The translations under genes and the position numbers were made by a program. From an uncultured Methanomassiliicoccales archaeon (GTDB lineage Archaea; Thermoplasmatota; Thermoplasmata; Methanomassiliicoccales; Methanomethylophilaceae): a stretch of DNA of 64,000 nucleotides. Of this stretch, positions 7,228-16,509 are shown piece by piece (the stretch's first letter is position 1; the number at the start of each line of letters is the position of its first letter). The stretch lies in contig CAUFXM010000005.1 of the NCBI GenBank assembly GCA_959597175.1, positions 62,001 to 126,000 of the forward strand, written 5' to 3'. The notes beneath the pieces are model-generated. The model ran no database searches and was not told the origin of the DNA. It saw nothing but the letters and a program-made list of their open reading frames with translations.

Positions 7228-10200
7228 TCAAGACCTCCTCAGTATCACCGCCATCAGGGCGACCATCATGGCCGCCACCGCGGCAGCGAGGAGGACGGCA
7301 TGGGTCCCGATCCAAGAACCGCCTCCGTCATCACCGGATACCTCGGTCGTGTCCGAACCGGGTGTTGTCGGCACCTCGTGGTCCGGTTGCCCTTCATCAT
7401 CGCCGGGATCCTCCGGCCCGGTCGGTTCGTCGGGACCATCGGGTTCCCCGGGATCCGTAGGTTCAGTCGGGTCTGCGGGTTCGTCTGGATCGGTGGGGTC
7501 GACCGGGTCTGCGGGATCCGTCGGTTGGACCATGTCGTCGTCATCGCCGGGATGGCTGGGATACACCGGGATGTTGAGCCTCCAGACGGCGTAGAGTGCG
7601 AGATCGCCGTCGGGCTCCAGGGTCTGCCCGTTCCTGTACTTCACCGGACCCCCGTCTATGACGGACCAGCCTGAGAGGCTGTATCCGGATCTGGAGGGGT
7701 GGCATGAGATTTTCACAGCCTCCCCATCGTAGAACGTCGTGGTCCCGACGGTCGCGCCGCGGGAGATGTAGGTGATGGTGTGCTCATCCAGGTCGCGCCA
7801 CACGGGCGTGAGGATGACGTCGCCATCCGGGACGATCACATCGCCGTTCCCGTACTGGTTCCCTTCTCCGTCCTCCCAACAGACGAATTCCTTCCCCTCG
7901 GCCTGCGGTTCCTCCGCATCGATGGTCAGGGAGTCTCCCTCCCGGACCTCGAACACATCGTCGCCGATGGTGACCTCGAACACCTCCGCATCTCTCCAGA
8001 CGGCGTCGAGTCCGATGTCGCCGTCCAGCTTCAGCGAGTCGCCTTCTACGTACTCGTTTCCATCCCCGTCGGTCCAGCAGATGAACACCCTGCCGTCCCA
8101 GACCGGGTCCTCGATCGATATGGTGTACATGTCCCCCGCGTACCCGGTGTAGGTGTGTACGAGGCTCCTGCCATCGTGGAAGCCGATGGTGGCGTGATCC
8201 CTCTCTGTCCAGATTGCGGTGAACGTCGTCGGGGACTCGATGACGACGGTGTCGGAGTCGCCGTAAACGGTGTCTCCGACCGTCCAGCCGGTGAGCTTCA
8301 TGCCGGGAGGAGCATCGACCTGCATGCCGATGACGTAGGGGATCCCCTCCACCGCGGTGTCCGTACCGACCGTCTCCCCATCGGAGACGTATGCGATCGG
8401 GAACGTCAGCCTCTCCCTCCAGGAGGCGGTGAGGACCATGTCGTCGGTCGGGGTCAGAACGTCGCCCTCCGCGAACGTGTCCCCGTCTGCGGATGTCCAG
8501 TGCTGGAACACCATGTCCTCCCTGACGGGGTCCTCTCCGATGGTCAGGGAACCCCCTTCCATGACGGTGACGGTCTCGGTGTCCCCGGAGCCGGGGTCGA
8601 ACACGACATCGAACTCCAATGCGTCCCTCCAGACGGCATCTAGTCTGAAGTCCTCGGCGGGTGCGATGGTCTCGCCAGGCATGTAGGTGAAGCCGTCTGT
8701 GCCCTCCCAGCATACGAAGACCTCTCCGTCGGCCAAGGGGATGCCCGTCGGTATGGTGAACCCGGTGCCCTCGGTCACCTGGATGGTCGCGGTGCGCCCG
8801 TGTCCGTCGTCGAGGACGACGTCGTACACGTCCAGCGCCCTCCATGATGCCGTGAGCTTCACATCCGCGGTGGGCCTGATTTCGTCACCGGCACGGTAGA
8901 CGTTCCCGTCGGGGTCTGTCCATCCGGTGAACACCTCGCCTTCGGAGACCGGGTCCCCGACAGATATCACGAGGGTCTCTCCCTCGGTGACGAGGACGTC
9001 GGAAGTCCTGCCGTGTCCGTCGTCGAAGGTGACCTTGAATTCGAACAGGTCCCTCCACTGAGCGGTCAGGGTCAACCCGTCCCCGGCAGGCGTGACCGCG
9101 TCGCCAGGCTCGTATCTGACGCCCTCGGGATCGGTCCAGTACTCGAAGACCTCCCCTTCGGAGACTGGGGCGGGCAGCGCCTCGGTGCCGTCCCCTTCGA
9201 CGACCTCCACCTGGACGATGCTTCCGTGGCCATCATCGAAGAGGACGGTGAACGTGTACGGGTCCCTCCATTCCGCAGTGAGGTCCACGTCTGACGCGGG
9301 AACGAAGGAGTCCCCGTAGCGGTACACGTTCCCACATCCGTCGGTCCAGTGCTCGAAGAACCTCCCGTCATCGGTCGGATCCTCCACGTTTATGGTGAAC
9401 TCCTGACCCTCCTGGACACCGAATCTCTGCGGCTCGGACATCCCGTCATCGAAGACGATCCAGAACGTCTTCAGGTCCCTCCACTGCGCGTAGAGCTTCA
9501 TGTCGCCGGCGGGCGTGACAGTATCTCCGTGGGAGTATCCCCTCCCATCTGAATCGGTCCAGTTCACGAACGCCCTCCCTTCCGAGGTCGGGTCGTCGAC
9601 TTCGATGGTCAGCGAGTCCCCTTCTGTCACGTCGCACCGATCAACGCAATCGTCGTCCACGAAGAACTCTACCGTGTAGGTGTCCAGATCCCTCCAGACG
9701 GCCTTGAGGTCCAAGTGGTCTGTCGGGACGAACGTGTCGCCGGCACTGTACACGTTCCCAAACCTGTCGGTCCAGTACTCGAACACCTCCCCGGGGGACA
9801 CAGGGTCATCCACCGTAACGGTGAACTCCATGCCCTCAATGGCGTACAGGGTGTCGGACCATCCGCGGCCGTCGTCAAACCTCATCTCGTACCGATGCGG
9901 CTCCCTCCACTGAGCGGTGAGCCCCACGTCGTCGGTCGGGGCGATCTCATCGCCGTAGGCGTACCTGTTCCCGTACGGGTCGGTCCAGCAGTCGAATATC
10001 ATCTCCGGATGGGTCGGGTCGTCGACATCGATCGTCAGCGAGTCTCCCTCGGTGACATCGAATCCGGTCGTGTTACCGGATCCGTCGTCGAACGTGACCC
10101 TGTAGACCTCCAGCTCCCTCCAGGAGGACGTCAGCACGACATCGTCAATCGGGGTGACGGTGTCACCCTTCGCATACTCGTTACCCTCGCCGTCGGTCCA

Positions 10201-12885
10201 GTGTTCGAAGTCGAACCCATCGCGGACTGGATCGTCGATCTCGATCACAAGGGGGTCCCCCTCGGTGACCCCGAACCTGCCGATCTCCGACCCGTCGTCC
10301 ATGAAGACCACCCAGTAGGTGTCGAGGGGCCGCCACTGAGCGGTGAGCAGGAGGTGGTCGGTAGGCGTCAGCATCTCCCCGAAGGAGTACTCGTTCCCCT
10401 CCGGGTCTGTCCAGTGTAGGAACACGTTCCCATCCCACACCGGGTCGGGCACATCGATGACCAGGCCGTCACCCTCCGTGACGCTCCTCGTGGCGATCAC
10501 TCCGCGTCCGTCATCGAATGTTATGTCGTAGACGTATAGTGGCCTCCACTGGGCCTCGAGACTCATCTCCGATCCGGGGTGCAGGGTGCCGCCCCTCTGA
10601 TGCACGTTCCCGTCCTGGTCCACCCATCCCAGGAACACCTCCCCCTCTGCTGTCGGGTCGTCGATCGTGATTACTAACCCCTTCCCTTCGGTCGCCCTCA
10701 GTGTCTGGCTGTTGCCGTGTCCGTCATCGAACACTATATCGAAGACCTTCAGTGCCCTCCACTGCGCGCTCAGGGTCATGGGTCCGGTGGGTGACAGGAT
10801 GTCACCGAAGCGGTACGTGTTCTCCTCCGAATCCGTCCAGTGCTCGAACACGCCGTCGTCGGCGACAGGGTCCCGGATGTCTATCTCCAGCGTCTCCCCT
10901 TCTGTGACCTGGCGCTCGACGATGCTGCCGTGGCCGTCGTCGAAATGTATGGTGTAGGTGTAGAGGTCCCTCCATTCCGCGGTGAACTCGGTTTCGGCGG
11001 TTATCATCAGGGAGTCCCCGTTGCCGTACTTATGGCCGTCGGGCCCGATCCAGTCGAGGAACACCTTCCCCTCGGCTGTCGGGTCGTCGGCGTCGATGGT
11101 GTATGGCACCCCGTCGTAGGCGGTTCCTGTGTGGACGATACCGGTCCCGTCATGGAACCGGACGTCGAACGTCTCCCTGTCCTCCCACTGGGCGGTCAAG
11201 ACCATGTCCCCTATGACGGTGAGGACGTCGCCGTTCTGCAGTATGTCCCCTGCGAGGCCCCATCCCTGGAAGACCCTGGTGTCGGAGAGGGGGTCGTCCG
11301 CATCGATGACCACGGTCCTCCCCTCGTAGCCGGTAGTCTCCCAGAGCACGGAGTCCCCGTCCGTCAGTGTGATCGTCCTCAGGGGTCTCTCGTCGAACAG
11401 GGGTCTCAATTCCACGTTCGCGGTCACTCTGAAGGATATGACCCTCGTCGAGTCGTCGACGGTCCATCCCGAGAACTCCTGGTCGATCGCCTCCTCCGGG
11501 ACGATCCTCCCGTCCACCGTGACCAGCGCGTTCAGGCCGTGGGTGGACCTGCCCAGCTCCTCGCCATTGACGTCCAGGTACCTGACCGTGAACAGCTTTG
11601 TCGGTTCCCATACACTGGACGCAGTGTGGTCCGCGTAGCTCTCGATCAGAGCGCCCGTCCTGTAGAGGACGCCGTCAACCATCCATCCGGTGTGGCGGTA
11701 TCCGTCCAGGTCCGGCAACTCGGGGTACCTGTCGCCGTAGGTGAAGTCCATCGACGTCTGCAGGTCCGAGGCGTCCGTCAATCCGCTGACCGCGGAATGG
11801 TCCATGGTGAGGGTGGCGGTGCCGTATACCGGAGTGGCGACGAACAGGCCACCCATCTCCCTGGCGTCCGCCAGTGTGACGGATGTTATCCCGGTGCCGA
11901 GACCGTCGATGGTCCAGCTGATCAGGGTCAGGTCCTCCAGGGCGGGCCTCGGCAGCGTGTACGGGAAGTCCCCAGAGGACAGCTCGACGTCATCCAGACC
12001 GGTTATCTCGTGGAAGGTGACGGTGGCGTGTCTGAAGGTCATCTGGTAGTCCAGTCCGGACCCGGCGGTGAACCCAGCCTCCTTGACGGTGTCCCTGTAT
12101 CCCGGGGCGTCGTGTACCGCCAGGTCCTCGGTCTTGCCGACCTCGGTCACCCTGATGTACTGGTCCAGGCCGAGCTCGAACCTGACCTCGGCCCCAGTCT
12201 TCCACACGGCCTCGAAGTTCTCATCGTCGTCGTTTATCAGCATCGGGACGCCGGAGACCATGCTTCCCTGGGCCGACCTCACCATCTGCATGTCCAGGGT
12301 GCTGCCGGTGAATGCCGCGGGGTCCACCGACGCGACCTTCCTGAGGTCGATGAGGTGGATCCCGCTGTCGGCGAACGCACCCGCCGGGATGGAAGTCACG
12401 TTCGTGTCCCAGAGCGGCAGGTACCAGAGGTCGTCGCACCCGCGGAAGGCATCCTCCCCTATGGTCACAAGGTCGGAGCCAAGGGTGACCCTCTGTATCC
12501 CGGACCCGCTGAAGGCCCCTGCGCCGATGGTCTCGGCGTTCAGGGCCCTGACGTGGGTCAGGTTGGGGCAGTCCTTGAAGGCATCCTCCCCGATGGTCTT
12601 GACCTTGCTGGAGAAAAGCACCTCCACCAAGGTGTCGTATCCCTCGAAGGCTCCCGGCTTGACGGTCTCGCAGTCTATGTAGATCATGCCGTCATAGTCG
12701 CCGATCTCCTTCTCCGTGTACGTCCTCGTGTCAGCGTCATCGATGATCTTGTAGTACAGGTCACCGACCTTGTGGTATCCGACGGCTGCGTCGGTTTCCT
12801 CCTCGGCGGACACGTAGACGAAAGCCATGGCCAGCATGACGATGGCCAGGCAGGCGGCTATCGTTGTGTTCTTCGTTTCAATCAC
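7228..12885 (-). CDS. Giant InlB-repeat surface protein with N-terminal leucine-rich repeats
   Basis: 1885 residues. An N-terminal signal peptide (AACLAIVMLAMAFVYVSA) precedes a BspA-type leucine-rich repeat block (AFKDCPNLTHV, AFSGSGIQRVTLGSDLVTIG; about 55-190). About 19 tandem InlB/Listeria-Bacteroides repeats of roughly 70 residues follow (consensus FDDGHG, VTEGDSLTI, DPxxxGxVFxxWTDxxGN, LTAQWR). Next comes a Pro/Asp/Thr-rich wall-spanning stretch, then a C-terminal membrane helix (LLAAAVAAMMVALMAVILRRS). It should be secreted and membrane-anchored, and probably works as an adhesin or cell-contact protein. The start codon is GTG at 12885, behind a TATA box and two hairpins. No enzymatic domain seen. 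Confidence 0.92.
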   Translation of the reverse strand: MIETKNTTIAACLAIVMLAMAFVYVSAEEETDAAVGYHKVGDLYYKIIDDADTRTYTEKEIGDYDGMIYIDCETVKPGAFEGYDTLVEVLFSSKVKTIGEDAFKDCPNLTHVRALNAETIGAGAFSGSGIQRVTLGSDLVTIGEDAFRGCDDLWYLPLWDTNVTSIPAGAFADSGIHLIDLRKVASVDPAAFTGSTLDMQMVRSAQGSMVSGVPMLINDDDENFEAVWKTGAEVRFELGLDQYIRVTEVGKTEDLAVHDAPGYRDTVKEAGFTAGSGLDYQMTFRHATVTFHEITGLDDVELSSGDFPYTLPRPALEDLTLISWTIDGLGTGITSVTLADAREMGGLFVATPVYGTATLTMDHSAVSGLTDASDLQTSMDFTYGDRYPELPDLDGYRHTGWMVDGVLYRTGALIESYADHTASSVWEPTKLFTVRYLDVNGEELGRSTHGLNALVTVDGRIVPEEAIDQEFSGWTVDDSTRVISFRVTANVELRPLFDERPLRTITLTDGDSVLWETTGYEGRTVVIDADDPLSDTRVFQGWGLAGDILQNGDVLTVIGDMVLTAQWEDRETFDVRFHDGTGIVHTGTAYDGVPYTIDADDPTAEGKVFLDWIGPDGHKYGNGDSLMITAETEFTAEWRDLYTYTIHFDDGHGSIVERQVTEGETLEIDIRDPVADDGVFEHWTDSEENTYRFGDILSPTGPMTLSAQWRALKVFDIVFDDGHGNSQTLRATEGKGLVITIDDPTAEGEVFLGWVDQDGNVHQRGGTLHPGSEMSLEAQWRPLYVYDITFDDGRGVIATRSVTEGDGLVIDVPDPVWDGNVFLHWTDPEGNEYSFGEMLTPTDHLLLTAQWRPLDTYWVVFMDDGSEIGRFGVTEGDPLVIEIDDPVRDGFDFEHWTDGEGNEYAKGDTVTPIDDVVLTSSWRELEVYRVTFDDGSGNTTGFDVTEGDSLTIDVDDPTHPEMIFDCWTDPYGNRYAYGDEIAPTDDVGLTAQWREPHRYEMRFDDGRGWSDTLYAIEGMEFTVTVDDPVSPGEVFEYWTDRFGNVYSAGDTFVPTDHLDLKAVWRDLDTYTVEFFVDDDCVDRCDVTEGDSLTIEVDDPTSEGRAFVNWTDSDGRGYSHGDTVTPAGDMKLYAQWRDLKTFWIVFDDGMSEPQRFGVQEGQEFTINVEDPTDDGRFFEHWTDGCGNVYRYGDSFVPASDVDLTAEWRDPYTFTVLFDDGHGSIVQVEVVEGDGTEALPAPVSEGEVFEYWTDPEGVRYEPGDAVTPAGDGLTLTAQWRDLFEFKVTFDDGHGRTSDVLVTEGETLVISVGDPVSEGEVFTGWTDPDGNVYRAGDEIRPTADVKLTASWRALDVYDVVLDDGHGRTATIQVTEGTGFTIPTGIPLADGEVFVCWEGTDGFTYMPGETIAPAEDFRLDAVWRDALEFDVVFDPGSGDTETVTVMEGGSLTIGEDPVREDMVFQHWTSADGDTFAEGDVLTPTDDMVLTASWRERLTFPIAYVSDGETVGTDTAVEGIPYVIGMQVDAPPGMKLTGWTVGDTVYGDSDTVVIESPTTFTAIWTERDHATIGFHDGRSLVHTYTGYAGDMYTISIEDPVWDGRVFICWTDGDGNEYVEGDSLKLDGDIGLDAVWRDAEVFEVTIGDDVFEVREGDSLTIDAEEPQAEGKEFVCWEDGEGNQYGNGDVIVPDGDVILTPVWRDLDEHTITYISRGATVGTTTFYDGEAVKISCHPSRSGYSLSGWSVIDGGPVKYRNGQTLEPDGDLALYAVWRLNIPVYPSHPGDDDDMVQPTDPADPVDPTDPDEPADPTEPTDPGEPDGPDEPTGPEDPGDDEGQPDHEVPTTPGSDTTEVSGDDGGGSWIGTHAVLLAAAVAAMMVALMAVILRRS
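7575..11601 (-). repeat. About 19 tandem InlB-type repeat units of about 213 bp
   Basis: Each unit encodes about 70-71 residues starting at a hydrophobic strand plus FDDG and ending at AQWRDL or similar. The units are diverged at the DNA level, but several share stretches such as the codons for DDGHG and WTDxxGN. This gives substrate for recombination and repeat-number change. The first and last units are the most degenerate. Confidence 0.85.
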
Positions 12886-12892
12886 CCGTTGC

Positions 12893-12924
12893 GGCCGTCA
12901 GACGGCCGGCGTGACACCACGCCG
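12893..12924 (-). promoter_or_regulatory. Two adjacent perfect inverted repeats in the leader of the giant surface gene
   Basis: GGCCGTC-A-GACGGCC (12893-12907) directly abuts CGGCGTG-ACAC-CACGCCG (12907-12924). On the minus strand they lie between the TATA box and the GTG start. The nearer one would form a hairpin 7 nt before the start; the farther one overlaps the expected transcription start. They could control initiation or translation. Confidence 0.5.
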
Positions 12925-12932
12925 CGGGCGGG

Positions 12933-12939
12933 TATAAAA
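12933..12939 (-). promoter_or_regulatory. TATA box for giant surface protein gene
   Basis: TTTTATA on the minus strand, with transcription expected near 12910, about 25 nt before the GTG start. A matching element (CTTTTATACC) serves the divergent gene at 13129. Confidence 0.55.
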
Positions 12940-13093
12940 CCGAGATGTGCAGGTCTACCGGCGGTAGTCCTTAGAGTTCCAGACACATCGGCGAATCCGT
13001 TAGGGGCAGCAGGCGGTCATCCGTGGTTTAACCGGGATTCCGCTCCGGAACGGCAGATCCGACAGTCGTCGACACTATAACCGGGAGGGAGTG

Positions 13094-13103
13094 CTTTTAT
13101 ACC
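13094..13103 (+). promoter_or_regulatory. TATA box for small gene at 13129
   Basis: CTTTTATACC is centred about 30 nt before the ATG at 13129, giving an essentially leaderless transcript. Confidence 0.55.
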
Positions 13104-13128
13104 GTGTACCTCTCTGGCACTTTCCGGG

Positions 13129-13422
13129 ATGCACATGAGATTCAGACTGTTCGGGAAGGGTGCGGAGAACGAACGCGCCGTCAGGAACCGGCCGAGATAC
13201 GCTTCGGGGTTCCAGCGCGACATCCAGAATTACGAGGGATGGACGCGCGAGCAGGTGGAGGCGGACTACCGCGCCTCCAAGAAGGTCCATACCATAATCA
13301 CACTCGGCTACATGGAGTACGAGGACGACACCCTCGTGTTAACCGACAGGGGCGGGATGCTCATGAGGAACGTGGTGGCCGACGCCAGCACGACCGACCG
13401 AACATCAGTCCAGAGATCCTGA
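13129..13422 (+). CDS. Small protein, possible winged-helix fold
   Basis: 97 residues, strongly basic N-terminus (MHMRFRLFGKG). The middle (YEGWTREQVEADYRASKKVHTI) is helical. The segment YMEYEDDTLVLTDRGGMLMRN resembles the wing-and-helix end of small winged-helix proteins, where LTDRG or LTxxG is common. No close family recognised. It is expressed from its own TATA box, divergent from the giant surface gene, so a regulatory role towards that gene is possible but unproven. ATG 13135 is an alternative start. Confidence 0.55.
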   Translation: MHMRFRLFGKGAENERAVRNRPRYASGFQRDIQNYEGWTREQVEADYRASKKVHTIITLGYMEYEDDTLVLTDRGGMLMRNVVADASTTDRTSVQRS

Positions 13423-13435
13423 GGGGAATCGGGTC

Positions 13436-13452
13436 GGGCCGACAAGCGGCCC
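13436..13452. terminator. Stem-loop between convergent genes
   Basis: GGGCCG-ACAAG-CGGCCC lies between the stops of the 97-residue gene and the UbiD gene. Confidence 0.4.
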
Positions 13453-13460
13453 TCCCCTTG

Positions 13461-14726
13461 TCACTCAAGCGTCGCCTTCTTGTAGAGGGATCTGTCGGCG
13501 TCCATCGGGATGGTGGCATCGTATCCGACTTTCCACGTGGTCTTGCCGTGCGAGCTGGGGTCCAGCGAGGATCCGGCGGCGCCGGGGATCCTGATGATCC
13601 TGTCAGCCTGCATCCTGGTGGCCACCGCCCATTCGACCTCCCTGTCGTCGAATATGTCGATGTCGTCGTCCACGACGATGACCTGCTTCATCGATTTGTG
13701 ACCGGAGAAGGCGGCCATGATGGCGTTGACCCCCTCCCCCTCCACGTTCTTCTTGATCGAGACGACGCCGTTCAGCCAGCAGCATCCCCCTTCGGTGAGC
13801 CTGACGTTCTTGACCCTTGGGACGGCGAGCCTCACGGTCTTGAGGATCATGGGCTCCCTCGGCAGTCCCATCAGCAGGTAGTGCTCCCACCCGCCAGGAA
13901 GCAGGAGGTGGAATGCCGGGTCCTTCCTGGTCCAGATGCGGTCTATCTCGATCACAGGCTGCTGGCGTTCGAAGTCGTAGGTGCCCGTGATGTCCACGAA
14001 TGGCCCCTCCTTCGTCTCCCTGAGGGTGATGCGTCCCTCAAGGACGTAGTCGGTGTCCGCGGGGACGAGTATGCCGTTGTCGCATCTCCCCACCCTCAGC
14101 GGGGTCCCGAACCCCTTCAGGCACATCGCGCTTGCCACCTCGAGCTCGTCCTGTCCGAAGTCGAGGGGTGTGGCGGCGGCCAGGAGGACCTCCGCCCTGG
14201 CGCCGACGCAGATCGATACCTTGAGCTCCTCCCCGCGCTCCTTGGCCATGTTGTAGATTGTGAACAGGTGCCTGGGCACCAGCCTGACGGCGATGTGCCT
14301 GGAGTCCATGATCATCATCCTGTGGAAGGACACGTTCTTCTTGCCGTCGTAATCAGCGACGATGACCCCGGATGTGATGTAACGGCCCCCGTCCTCGGGG
14401 TAGTACTGGGGTATCGGGAGGGACATCAGGTCCACGTCCCTGGACACCTCCCTGAACTCGGGGTCGTCCACGACCTGGCAGGGTGCCGGCGACTCGATGG
14501 CCTGCAGGATGTGCTCCACCACCCCGTCCCTCGGGACGTTCATCGCCGCGGCCGCCTTCTCCCTTGTGGAGAACAGGTTCCCTACAGCCCTCCCTCCGTT
14601 CAGGTCCTCGAACACCACCGTGGTGGACTGGTCCGATAGCAGCTCCCTGGTGACGTCGCGGGTGTCCGGGTCTGTCGGGCCCTTGACCGTGCGGACGTCT
14701 CCGGAGATGGATTCCATAACTGACAT
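13461..14726 (-). CDS. UbiD-family decarboxylase, probably trans-anhydromevalonate 5-phosphate decarboxylase
   Basis: 421 residues, full-length for archaeal UbiD proteins. Prenyl-FMN-dependent decarboxylase features include the N-terminal GGRAVGNLF, the core PIPQYYPEDGGRYITSG, FHRMMIMD, and the C-terminal VVDDDIDIFD acidic stretch with EVEWAVATRMQADR. In most archaea the UbiD homologue of this length acts in the archaeal mevalonate pathway, making isopentenyl phosphate from anhydromevalonate phosphate. That assignment is from family knowledge, not from neighbours, since no other isoprenoid gene is present. It is divergent from gltX. The ATG at 14726 is the first start; ATG 14717 also possible. 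Confidence 0.85.
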   Translation of the reverse strand: MSVMESISGDVRTVKGPTDPDTRDVTRELLSDQSTTVVFEDLNGGRAVGNLFSTREKAAAAMNVPRDGVVEHILQAIESPAPCQVVDDPEFREVSRDVDLMSLPIPQYYPEDGGRYITSGVIVADYDGKKNVSFHRMMIMDSRHIAVRLVPRHLFTIYNMAKERGEELKVSICVGARAEVLLAAATPLDFGQDELEVASAMCLKGFGTPLRVGRCDNGILVPADTDYVLEGRITLRETKEGPFVDITGTYDFERQQPVIEIDRIWTRKDPAFHLLLPGGWEHYLLMGLPREPMILKTVRLAVPRVKNVRLTEGGCCWLNGVVSIKKNVEGEGVNAIMAAFSGHKSMKQVIVVDDDIDIFDDREVEWAVATRMQADRIIRIPGAAGSSLDPSSHGKTTWKVGYDATIPMDADRSLYKKATLE

Positions 14727-14797
14727 GCACCTCCGTAGGGACGGTATCCGTTATGTTTCCTTCGGGGAAGGTGACGTCGCGGGGGCCGTTTTAGGAA

Positions 14798-14805
14798 TTT
14801 TATAG
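14798..14805 (+). promoter_or_regulatory. TATA box for gltX
   Basis: TTTTATAG is centred about 26 nt before ATG 14828. An in-frame ATG at 14807 touches the box itself and cannot be the start. Confidence 0.6.
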
Positions 14806-14827
14806 TATGACCAGGATTGGGGGCGTT

Positions 14828-16507
14828 ATGTCCGATCAGACCGAGGATACCATCAGGAAATATGCACTGCAGAACGCAGTCTTCTTCAAGGGAAAGGCAA
14901 ACCCCAAGGCGGTTGTCGGCAAGATCCTCGGAGGATGCCCGGAGCTCAGGTCACGTGCGGCCGAGATCACCCCGCTGATAGAGAGCATCGTGAACGAGGT
15001 CAACGCCATGGGCCTCGACGCCCAGACCCGGGCCCTGCAGGAGATCGACTCGTCCATGCTGGTGAAGGAGAAGAAGGAGAGGGTCTACGAGCTGCCGGAG
15101 CTGAGGGACGTCGGTGACAGGGTCGTCATGCGCATCGCCCCCGGGCCATCCGGTCCGCTGCACATCGGGCACACGAGGGTGTCCGTCCTCAACGACGAGT
15201 ACGTGAAGAGGTACGGCGGCGACCTGGTCCTGAGGTTCGAGGACACCAACCCGGAGAAGATCGACCCCGAGGCATACGATATGATTCCGGAGGACCTGGA
15301 CTGGCTCGGGGTCAGATGCAGCCGCACGTTCATCCAGTCCGACAGGTTCGAGCTCTACTACGACCACACCCGCAGGCTCCTGGAGATGGGGAAGGCCTAC
15401 GTCTGCACCTGCGACGGCGACCACTGGAGGGAGCTGAAGGAGCAGAGGCGCGCATGCCCTTGCCACGACCTCCCGGTGGAGGAGCAGCTGGACAGGTATG
15501 ACAGGTTCCTCGCCGGGGAGTACGAGGAGGGGAAGGCCGTGGTCGTCGTGAAGACCGACCTGAACCATCCTAACCCTGCGGTAAGGGACTTCGTAGCCCT
15601 CAGGCTGGTGTCCCATCCCCATCCGAGGACCGGCGACAGGTACGTCGCATACCCGATGATGAACCTCTCCGTTGCCATCGACGACCACGAGATGGGCATG
15701 ACCCATGTGATCCGCGGGAAGGACCATCTCAACAACACCCTCCGCCAGGAATACGTCTTCGACTACTTCGGTTGGTCCAAACCGGTCTACTACCACTACG
15801 GCCTGGTGAACATCCCCGACACGGTCCTGAAGACATCGACCATCAAGGGCGAGATCGCCGACGGGACTTACACCGGATGGGACGACGTCAGGACCGGGAC
15901 GGTCCGTGCCCTGGAGCGCAGGGGGATCAGACCGGAGGCGATCAGGAGGTACTGGGTGGAGGCCGGGATGAAGCCGGTGGACATCCAGTTCTCATGGGAC
16001 AACCTCTACGGGATGAACAGGGACGTCATCGACCCGGTGTCCGACAGGTACTTCTTCGTGGACGACCCGGTCAGATACGACATAGACGGCGCGGACGTGA
16101 TCGAGGGGTCCGCTCCCCTGCACCCCGACCATCCGGAGAGGGGGGACAGGGTGTTCAGGCTCAAGGATCCGAGGACGGTGTTCCTGTCCGCGGCGGACTC
16201 GAGGCTGTTCGCCGAGGCCAAGAGGGTCAGGCTCAAGGACCTCTGCAACCTGGACTACGGGCTTCCTGCCAGGTACGCAGGCAATGACGTCTCCGTGCTC
16301 AGGCACGGGGTGAAGGCGGTCCAGTGGGTCGGGAGGGACTCCGTCGACGCCGACCTCCTGATGCCCGACGGCACCGTGAGGAGCGGTCTGGTCGAGTCGG
16401 GGATCCTCGAGGAGTCCGGCGACACCGTCCAGCTCGAGAGGGTCGGCTTCGCCAGGATCGAGAGCAGGGGGCCCGGGAAGGTCACCCTGGTGTTCTCGCA
16501 CCGCTGA
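14828..16507 (+). CDS. gltX: Glutamyl-tRNA synthetase, archaeal type
   Basis: 559 residues. Charges tRNA-Glu (and in archaea usually tRNA-Gln) with glutamate, providing the substrate for GatDE. An N-terminal helical extension of about 90 residues, typical of archaeal/eukaryal GluRS, precedes the Rossmann domain with APGPSGPLHIGHTR (HIGH at about 114-117) and LVLRFEDTNP. The second signature is the archaeal-style LKTSTIKG near 335. A beta-barrel anticodon-binding domain ends the protein (PGKVTLVFSHR). The start at 14828 is chosen from the TATA spacing. The gene ends two bases before the convergent feoB stop. Confidence 0.96.
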   Translation: MSDQTEDTIRKYALQNAVFFKGKANPKAVVGKILGGCPELRSRAAEITPLIESIVNEVNAMGLDAQTRALQEIDSSMLVKEKKERVYELPELRDVGDRVVMRIAPGPSGPLHIGHTRVSVLNDEYVKRYGGDLVLRFEDTNPEKIDPEAYDMIPEDLDWLGVRCSRTFIQSDRFELYYDHTRRLLEMGKAYVCTCDGDHWRELKEQRRACPCHDLPVEEQLDRYDRFLAGEYEEGKAVVVVKTDLNHPNPAVRDFVALRLVSHPHPRTGDRYVAYPMMNLSVAIDDHEMGMTHVIRGKDHLNNTLRQEYVFDYFGWSKPVYYHYGLVNIPDTVLKTSTIKGEIADGTYTGWDDVRTGTVRALERRGIRPEAIRRYWVEAGMKPVDIQFSWDNLYGMNRDVIDPVSDRYFFVDDPVRYDIDGADVIEGSAPLHPDHPERGDRVFRLKDPRTVFLSAADSRLFAEAKRVRLKDLCNLDYGLPARYAGNDVSVLRHGVKAVQWVGRDSVDADLLMPDGTVRSGLVESGILEESGDTVQLERVGFARIESRGPGKVTLVFSHR

Positions 16508-16509
16508 AC

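Noticed and set aside
10840..13080. 746-codon plus-strand frame opposite the giant surface gene
   Set aside because: It is the complement of the InlB repeats and crosses the divergent promoter region; no domain or start signal.
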